Notes under the pieces: model-generated | Told to the model about the DNA's origin: nothing | The model's input: the letters and a program-made list of their open reading frames with translations, nothing else | Databases searched by the model: none | Made by a program: the position numbers and the translations under genes | Shown here: one piece after another, positions 1 through 9,300 of the stretch | Numbering within the stretch: the stretch's first letter is position 1 | Layout: each line of letters begins with the position of its first letter | From: Saccoglossus kowalevskii | Taxonomy: Eukaryota > Hemichordata > Enteropneusta > Harrimaniidae | Assembly: GCF_000003605.2 (NCBI RefSeq) | Contig: NW_003135342.1 | Span: forward strand, 638,296-666,702 | Direction of reading: 5' to 3' | Length of the DNA stretch: 28,407 nt

Positions 1-201
1 TTTTGATTCCCTTTTTTGTGTTGGAATGTTTGTACATTGACGACAGAACTAAGCTGTAGTTGTCATCACTGACGTACCTGTCTAATTACTTCATTGTAAG
101 AGTGCAAGAAATGTACTAGTATGTTTGTTTGCCATGTGTGATTGTTGCATAATTATTATGCGCGCATAATGAAGGGACATCATCATAAGCGCGGTATAGT
201 T

Positions 202-612
202 GCATGTCACTATCTGCAACAGTGCTGGAGATAGATGAGTTATGCATATTAATGTTGTTGCATGACCATATATGGTCATTTGTTATGTTGTGCAACAGCT
301 TCAATATTGAACTGATTGCATGTCCCTGTGTGCAACTGTGCTTGATATATTACGGTTATACAAATTTAATGAGGTTACGTCACCATGTATGGTAATTTGA
401 TTCTTTTATCACATCTCTGGTCCAAAAGCTTCAATACTTTACTGGATGCGTGTTCCTATCTGTAACAGTGCTTGATATATTACATTTATGCATATATAAT
501 TAGGTAACATGACAATATATGGTCATCAGATATATTAGTCACATATCTTGTCCCATAGCTTTGCACTTGTTGCGTGTTTCTATCTGTAAAAGTGCCTGAG
601 ATATTACTGACA
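202..612 (+). repeat. Diverged tandem repeat, about 116-130 bp period, 3+ copies
   Basis: Units start at about 202, 318, 448 and 572 with GCATGTCACTATCTGCAACAGTGCT-like sequence (GCRTGTYYCTRTSTGYAA.AGTGC). They continue with a GATATATTAC segment, an ATGACCATATATGGTCA-like near-palindrome, and a CAACAGCTT/CCAAAAGCTT block. The copies are clearly diverged. The last copy breaks off after GATATTACTGAC. Confidence 0.7.
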
Positions 613-3600
613 GAACATACTGGGCCCTCCCCTTTTCTCACGAATCTTTGAAGAATGTGATGGAAAAAAATGTGAAAAAAAAACATTCTAAAATCATCTT
701 CTAAAAAACAGCTTATCGTCCAGAGCTGTCATATTGGAAATAAATACAAATAGCAGTTGATCTTTACAAAATTTTCAGGGATATTGGATTATTAAAAGAT
801 TATGCAAATCAGATGCAAAACAAAATTTCCACAAAAGTCACGTGACCGCTGAAGTTTTTTTTTTTTAAATTTGTAGCCTTAACCAACTGCTGCTATCATA
901 AAAACTGGGGAACTCAGTGGGTAATTCAGCATTGAACATTTCGTCTTAAATCCAAGATGGTGGTGCATGGCAGGCTCCAAGCCCATAGAACATAAAGAAA
1001 CGCCCTGGCCTTGCCCTGACAAGTTTGCGGGATATGAAAAATGTTTTCACCCGCTCCCGGTTCTTCCATGTCACGGGAGACACTATATTATTCGTTATAC
1101 TAAAGTCAATACCCTCATAAAGGTCGGGGTGATGCCATGGCGTCTATTCAAATAGGACAATGTTTATTACACTGCGCTGTCACAGTATAACAAATACATA
1201 CATTTATGCCGCATTGCCAGAAATTATGCAATATCTCGTGTTTATACACACACACCTTCGGTTAGGGTAGTTTTACTGTGAGCTACACAACTACAATGGT
1301 GTAAAATGGTATAATCGTGTCTCCGATATCCCGAGAGTTGTATGACTATGGTTTCTACAGTAATGCCGCTCAGACCGTATGCACGTGAACAAAGAGACGT
1401 TCGTATAACTTTACGCCTTTCTAAATCAACGACGCAATGAATATACGGTGGTCTCCAACAAATTAATGAATAGCTGTTCCGCCACCACGTATTGTACTCT
1501 GAGTTACGAGTAAGAGCTACCAAAATGGGGGTGAATATGTTATTTTAATGACCCGAAGAATAGATCATTGATCGAGGCACAGGCGATTAGTATTAAGTTT
1601 TCCTCAGCCGAATATATATATGATCAGAGCATGAATCGAGCGTTGAAGCCCGTTGCAGACTTGTTTTGTAAAAATAATTAATCATAAAATACAATAACGT
1701 CGTTCGTGGTCAATTCTGGTATTTTCAGTGCTTTATGAATATGTGATGAATATATATGAATATATATGAATATATATGAATTTTTCGCTATCCGACTTCA
1801 TTCCTTAATGTAGTGTAAGTGTCTTGGACCTCGCGGATCAAACAAAGAAACTATTTTATGGAGATTGTGAACTGTTCACAAATGTTAAATTAACGAGTAT
1901 GGGAACGTCTGGCTATAGGAACAAATCTTTCTCATTTACGGTAAGGTTAAACATTCAATCGTCATACATGTAAACCACATCGTAGACAGTGCTGTGTGCT
2001 GTGTGTGCAAATGGTTGTCACGCCCCAGAATAAGCAGGCTGAGATTGGTCATAGCGTAGCCAACAAGACGATTACGGAGCCAAAAATAGCAACGAAAAAT
2101 TGAAACATGGAGCTCGTTTATATATGCGAGCGGCGACACGGCGGGGAATGTCACTTACCTGTTATTTGCATGGCCATTACCACCATCGCATTGAGAAATA
2201 TCCACATTTTAGTAAACCTGGTCATTCTGAAAAGTTAAACCCTGGTCGGACTCCCATAATTAAGATCAGCAACCTTATTTTTCTTTTCAAAGATGCTTCC
2301 TTGTTCCGGGTTTATGGCCTTTGAACTGTGTTACATTCACTTGTTATTGCTTTCTCCTCTTGTTACCTGTTGTCGTGTTTTGAATTCTCCCTTCAGGCAT
2401 CCGCCATTCTTTTAGTGTGAATACAATGCGAAGAAAGACACGTCTTGTGGTGGCGCTGTTGCGATTATGAAAACTACAGACTTGGTAATATACATCATAT
2501 GACGCATTGATGATATCTAGGTATAGTAATAACTGAAGGTTTGCTTTTAAAAAGATGTCATTGTAGGATAGTTTGTCGTGCAAAATTATCGTCTATAGTA
2601 TTAGTAATACATATTTCGTGAGCTTAGTTTCACAAAATGGCAATGTCAAGCGGTTTTAGTAATCGAAATGGGTAATGAAGTGAAATTCGCTTATTTTAAA
2701 ATAAAATAAAATTTTGACTGATAATTTATATATTTGTTTTTTTTAAAACCCAATAATGAGTAATTTATTGTTGGTGACTCAAAACAAATCTGGCAATGCT
2801 CACTGTTAAACTTATTTCCACAAATTACATTGCCTAACATACAATGCTAGTTTGATAAAGCTTACATTAGACCTACGAATGCTTCTGACAACAAGACGGA
2901 TTTCAATGTGTTGAAAAGTTACAACGCGATGAAGTTATCACAGTACAAACCGCGCGAGACTCGTGGAATAACGACCTCCGACTCGTATAATGGAAAGCTC
3001 GAAAATTAGGGTAATATTCGGTATTTCCAATAATTAAATCATTTATTAAATTAAACTATTAAAAATAATCTCATAAAAAATATTCCCACCGACAAATATA
3101 CACAACAGATTATGAAATCTGAACACGTGCGCAAAGTTCTGCTCTATATCAAGACATATTTTACATCGGCACTGTCGTCTGGACTGCACATGTGCGCATT
3201 AACAATTATATTGTTCTTCTGTTCTCTGGTTGGTCTTTAACCCCATCGCCACTCGCAAAGCTCAAAACATGGACCAGGCTCGTAACTATAATCACAACAA
3301 ACCTCAATTTATGACCGCACACGACTCAGTGTTTGAATGTACAAGCTTTCCTGTGAATGCTCGTATTTTATTGAATTAACCAACTTATAAAAAGACCATT
3401 ATCCGCTCACCGCGAGATCCCGCGGTATGCGTGAAATCGAACGTAAAAAAACAGATAGACAAAGGTCGTACGGACGTCAAACCGTCGCACAGGATTCGGC
3501 AAACGCGAAAATATTTTGAGAGTATTTCCAAAATTAATAATTGATATTATTAGTAGTACCCAGCGTACTTGAATTCATATACCAACGAATTCAATGACTT

Positions 3601-4406
3601 AAATGGCTTCCCCAGTTAGTGGTTTTCAGTATTGTCCTGTGATTACTTACGTTGGTTGGTGTTAGGAGTACAAGTCCTAGTCACTCTTCCCTCCCATAAT
3701 TTGCGTTTCAATTCGATCAAGGAAGTCAGTCCAGTTTCGATTGACTATTTTCTGTTATTCACCCATTTAAAAAGCCTCCACTTTATTTTGCTATTTGCGA
3801 TCCACAAGCACGTTATTTTCAAGGTTCTTATTCCATGAAGTTAGTGTTCCCATGCACACGAAGTGTATTCGTATTTTGTTTTGGGACACATTTTACTGTT
3901 TTAAACTATTATCGAAGTATCACCGATGAATTGTTTTTTTTTTCCGTTTTTTGTCACAGTAGTGAAATATTAGACAAAATCATATAATCCACCTAGCCGT
4001 GTATGAAGAAAAGCGAGTAAATAATATTGAATACTCAACAGGTAAATAATAGGATGAATCATAGCTTACTGAGCTTATTACGCGCCGAGACGGTGAAAGC
4101 CCGCCCATACATACCCACGTCACACATAGTAACCAGACGGTAGGGTAAAGGCCTCAGATCTGGCTGTACTATGATAGTGTAATTCGCAGGTAAGTAACGG
4201 TGCAGCATTAATAACAGTAAATACTTATGAAAAATAATAAAGCTCTTACTTAGTATATAAGGTAGTGAGTCATGTTTGTGTACGATTATCGTACCGTGGT
4301 ACTATATGTTGTATGCATAGTTAATCCGATTATAGATTCACGCATGAATGGTGCAAAATTAGCATCCGCCTTTGTTATCTGAGCACACATACTCGCAATG
4401 AACGGG
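613..4406. other. Intergenic, no supportable gene
   Basis: AT-rich sequence with scattered homopolymer tracts. Open frames (for example 967-1155 plus and 1242-1523 minus) lack known domains, splice context or partner exons. A three-unit 10-bp repeat (TGAATATATA) lies at about 1747-1781. Confidence 0.6.
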
Positions 4407-4425
4407 TTTTTTTTGGGGGGGGGGG
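4407..4425 (+). repeat. Homopolymer junction T8 G11
   Basis: Eight T are followed directly by eleven G, and a short GT microsatellite follows at about 4453-4465. The true length in the genome may differ, since such runs are error-prone. Confidence 0.9.
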
Positions 4426-4590
4426 CGTGATTCACTTCCGTTTCTAGGACAGATGTGTGTGTGTGGGAGGGGTCACAGGTCACAGGAAATAAAAACGGTA
4501 TTTTACATTTTTACATGAAATAAATGAAAGTTTCATTTACAGTAGAAAAATAGGTTTTTACACTTCACAGAAAAAGCAAATTTCTAATTA

Positions 4591-4893
4591 CATTTTTATA
4601 ATATTTTTGATAAGTTGTGTTTAAGATTCAAAATTGGAAATTGTGTACGGTCGCGAATTACGACATTTAATTTAGAAAATGATTTATACACGTACAAAAA
4701 TATTATCTTTGCACAAATTACAGAAGAATAAAATAGCTGATTACATTTTACATTTTTATAATATGTTTGATAATTTAATCTAAATTGGGAATTGCATAAC
4801 GACATTTGACGAGGAAAATGCTTTATACGCTTGCAAAAATATGAACTTTGTACAATGTATGGATGAATAAAATAGCTGATTACGTTTTACACC
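4591..4893 (+). repeat. Two-copy direct tandem repeat, 160-bp period
   Basis: Unit A (4591-4750) and unit B (4751 to about 4893) both begin CATTTTTATAATAT.TTTGATAA. Both share AAATTGG.AATTG, ACGACATTT, GAAAATG.TTTATAC, GCAAAAATAT-like and GAATAAAATAGCTGATTAC blocks in order. Unit B is shorter because of small deletions, including loss of the TGTACGGTCGCGAATT part. The sequence is non-coding. Confidence 0.75.
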
Positions 4894-6045
4894 TTGTCCA
4901 TGTCAACGAATTTACCTTTTTTTTATATTTATTTCAATTACATTATTACGAAAAATAAAACAATTGATGACAGCTTATGAAAATCCCCCTCGCCGACCCT
5001 TTTCAGTAACGTAACTTCGGTTAAGTTTTCGTTTGATTGGATCAAATACCTTCAAACACAGCTGGACTTAGAAAAGAATGCACCAAAAACCCAAATCATC
5101 ATGAATATATTAAATACAAATTGTAGGGCGAAACGTGATACTGTCCTCAGGATGCCGTGAACATGTTTATATAATGACACACATATTATATTGAATGTGT
5201 CAAAAAAACTTGGAAACTTGTGTGTGGAAAATGACCAGTGTCAGCCAGACTGAAATTTGAACTGTGATTTTTAGATTAAATAATTAAATTAAACAATGAG
5301 CCTAAATGTATTACACATTGCTTACGGCGTGAATAAATGTATACCTTGCAAAGTTTTACATATAGGTAGGAGAAAACCTATAAATCAACTACTGACAAAT
5401 AAGACCGAAAGTGAGATTAAAACATTAAAACTTCTGATAGAGTGATATGACTGCAAACGGCACAATTTAGTCAATTGCGTAATGGGAAATCATCCACTTT
5501 AACTTATTTTGAAAAACACATTCGCTAAAAAAAGACAATAAGAAATGTAGTCACAAAATAAAATCTCAACTGAAGCAACGAATCTTACGGTCCCGAAAAT
5601 AAGTATAAACGTCACGGTCAACGGAGTCGACGTGGAATGACATTCAGTAGTACATATCGCTCTGCTCGGTTATTTTCCGACGACATCAGAGATTGTGTTC
5701 CGAACCGAAATGTTATGATTCAGTGTGGTCGTACTCGGACACGTGCACGTGGATGGATTCCACTGCCGGACCCGCGATCGTGAGTGATAGCACACTAAAC
5801 TCTTCAATGCCAGAATTACATATTACAAATGAATGCCACAGCCGGGCATGAATAGACCCGTCTGGTAATTATATGGTAAGGTATCGCTTTGTTTGACGCA
5901 CTGACGATGAGCAATTGCAGCGTAGCACTAAACTCATGCAACCTGTTGCACCGGTATTCAATACAGCCAGAAAAATGGCGGATTATGACCTTTGAGTGGT
6001 CGACACAAGAGCTTGTCATTACACCATATTCACTGAGCGTTAAAC
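4894..6045. other. Upstream region of the fucosyltransferase-like gene
   Basis: No gene is supported. The part from about 5640 to 5790 is richer in GC and CpG than the rest and ends in a consensus donor GATC/GTGAGT at 5780, so promoter and noncoding first exon may lie here. No TATA box could be assigned. Confidence 0.35.
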
Positions 6046-6312
6046 ATGAAGACATGCAGGTTTTACGCATTGTTGCTCATAATATTGATAGTAGCCATTT
6101 CGTCTCTTAGTTTTCGCGAAAAAAACGTCGAAATCGATTTACATCTCGCTGATGTCGACGCGCTTCAGATGCCCGGCAATGAATATGCCGTAACGGGAAG
6201 CAGACGGCCTGACATGGTTGAATCGCCCAGTTACGAAGATGAACAGTTCGCACGGACCACACCCTGGTACGATGTTAATGATGACGATGTTGATTTCACG
6301 ACTATAAAACAG
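6046..6312 (+). CDS. Fucosyltransferase-like gene, exon 1 (signal anchor and stem)
   Basis: This exon has 89 codons and ends in phase 0 at AAACAG/GTAAAA. The ATG at 6046 is the first after an in-frame TGA at 6034. The product starts MKTCRFYALLLIILIVAISS, a basic residue pair followed by about 17 hydrophobic residues, as in Golgi type II anchors. The rest is acidic and low in predicted structure (many D/E, ending in a DVNDDDVD cluster), as expected of a stem region. A good donor-like GTGAGT lies upstream at 5780, so a noncoding 5' exon may end near 5779, but this is not shown. Confidence 0.7.
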
Positions 6313-9300
6313 GTAAAATATCATGTACAGTTAGCGATGTTTCTGTGCGAATATTATGAACATATACATCGAAATGAGGGCACTCTTGCTTGCATGCATT
6401 ATGTAAACACGGATACACTAGCAAAATGATGTGTTTGGTGTTATTATTTTTAAAAAAACCTCGCTGGATAAATTTTGAAATTTATTGGCGTTGATCATCT
6501 ACTAATTTTTCACACAGAACATTTCTTATACATGATGAACTATTGGCATATTTCGAACATGGCCACGGATGTCTGAAACTGAATCCACCAATATATTGTG
6601 TCAACCGTGCACACAGCTTGTCAATAAAATTGGAAAAAATATTATTTTGTATTCAAATCAACATTCATTAATACAGGTTTAAAATAATCGCCTGAGTGCA
6701 TGTGTTATGACGGGCCTCACTGTAACGACGCGATTTTGGGTGTCCGGTACTCAACATTCCATCCGGCTCGATGTTACCATATAATCAATAGCATATGGCT
6801 TCGTTGAATTCGTTCTGCGCTGATTTGCCATTCGTCAATGTCGATATCATCTGTCAAGTGGGTACGTAGGCAGACTACGGTTGCATGCGAACGCGATGCG
6901 TGTGCAAACTGCTGCATCGTTTTTAAGCCCTGTCGGTGTCACTGTAGCCTAGTTTGTCAGTTTCGTAATTGTTACATAAGAGCATAAACATCAATATTGA
7001 CGTCACTCAGGGTCGCAACATTGTTTACGTCATGCAGAGCAATGTCTACCACCGCCACCACGTGTTATGATGAAAGCTTGCATATGTACATGCACGCATG
7101 TTTTCTAGAGTGAAACGGAATAGCGCCAAAGTGGCGTGCACCCATACTAAGTTCCCGGCATTTTATCAGCTGTGTCACAAAGCTATGAACTAAAAATGAG
7201 TCCCAAAATGTTTTTTTTTATTTAGAACTGAAACTACGGCAGATTACTGTGGAGTTTTAAGAAGACCGACGTGTGGGGATGACTTCGTAGTATTGAGATG
7301 TGCATTTTCTGTTAATGGAAAAAATAAAAATAAAAATGACTCGTAATGATTAACTAGATACGTATTTTTGAATTTTTTTTCTGTGAAAAAAAATGAATGC
7401 AGACAACACAGAGATTTACTTACCAACCATTTAAAATCCATCAATAACTATTATAGTATTGGGATCGATAGTCGATTTGTTTACGCATAAAAAGTTGTCA
7501 ACTAAAAGAACCGTGGCATCTATGGTGTATGCATATTAAATGTTTGACTATGAGCTTGAATACTCACAATAATTGACAATATTGAAGAAATTATTGTTTT
7601 TATCTGTTTTACTCTGTTGTTCTCCTATATGAATTTTATTTCCTTTGATTCACGAAAACTGTTTAGTGTATGTCCATTGTTGACATTAGTACTTGCGTTC
7701 TCTCTTTAGCAGAAAGTAAGCACACTCTCCTCTGGAAATAAGAGCCCTCAGCGGTTGCGATATCTGTTGCCGATATATGTACGAGGAGGCGGTCCTAACT
7801 GGCAGTACAACAACTTCAAAGCAGCAGTAAGATTGTCTTTATACTATAATAGAACGGTGGTGGCAGTACCATTCCTCGGACACAGAAGTCACCATGGCGA
7901 CTTCAGAGACTTCCAGCAAACGTTTGATATCGATTACTTGCGGGAGCTTTTACCTGTGGCCACTTTACAGGAGTTTCAGCGTGACTGTAGAGGGCGGGTT
8001 GATGCGATTCTCACCCCGAGCACCATTTTCCCGACCTTCATCGCTATGTATGAAACCCACTACAACGGATCACGTGACACCTTCCGTAAGACTTGGGGGA
8101 TAGAACTCCCCGAATTTGCTTCCATTCCTGAAACTGACGAAGAGAGAAGGGAAGTGTTCGACAAAACCAGAGATGTCGAGTGTCTTGGTATCTTTCACCC
8201 CATTAACGTGTTTGGACTTGAGGTCCCTGATGGACTTGAATACGAACCATGGGCGGACATCCCGATGGATAGCACTATTTCGCGGGCGACGTATAGCCAC
8301 GTTCGAAGGGCGCCATTGATCAGAAAGCTGGCTGATATTGCTCTGGATGGGATATGTGAAAACGAGCCATTCATGGCAATTCACTGGCGGAACAAAACAG
8401 GGGAACGGTAAGTATTGGAATTTACAGTAAAATGATACTTGATATAATAGACTTTTTTAATTTTAAAAGCTATGTGGCAATCTACACTAAGACATTGATT
8501 TGCTACACTTTGCCAATGTATGCCTTCCTTAGACTCCATCATAGATGCCATGATATTTTATATATTAAGAGGTCAAGAGGTCATTTGTATTAACGAGAGA
8601 CCTTGTAGACTACGAATAAATACGGCGCTTTCGTTTGAAAGTTTGTGGAATACTTCGTAATTGATTAGTATACCCACAATTTCGTTTGCGCGAGATTGTT
8701 AAAAAATAACTTTGTTTGTATCATATCTAATTCTAACATTCGGTAAAGTAATTATAAATTATATTGTTCTGGTATCAGTTTGGGTATAGCTGTACGAATA
8801 ATGGAATGTCTGAGAGAATGTGATTATAATTATTCACGTATGATGCGTCACTTTGCACAGTTCAATTGTATACCTCCGCAGACTGATTGTTCTATCACGG
8901 GGAAAATCTTTTCTCTCGGGTTCTCCACACGTGTCAGGGGGGAAACTCGTCTCGTCTCTCTATCTCGTCCCCTTGAGGTACGGGATCGGGAAAGTCACTT
9001 TAACTTTACAGTCAAATAAGGCACACACAACGAAATACGTTTCAGCTCTCGTCTTAGTCGATCAATCGAGCACTCTATAAGACACAGCGCCCTGGGGAAA
9101 AAGTCCCCAAGACTCTCACAAGGCTGAACCAAGACTCGCCCAAGACTGGACTGCCTCAAGGCTCGCCCCTGGACTGGACTCTCGACTCTCCAGAACTGCA
9201 CTCTCTCTTCTGCGTCTATCGTGCTGTGTTCGTCAAGACCAACTCAAACTCTCTTTATTCATTTTCAAAACTCTAACCAATTACAAAACAGTAAAAGACT

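Noticed and set aside
1242-1523. 93-codon open frame on the minus strand
   Set aside because: No domain, no splice context and no homologue recognised; long open frames of this size are expected by chance in a 28-kb window.
7894-8384. Several open frames on both strands inside exon 2
   Set aside because: They are shadows of the fucosyltransferase reading frame.
8780-9019. 79-codon open frame extending from the doubtful exon 3
   Set aside because: Beyond about 8860 it enters the GC/TC-rich block and has no family resemblance, so it is treated as intron.
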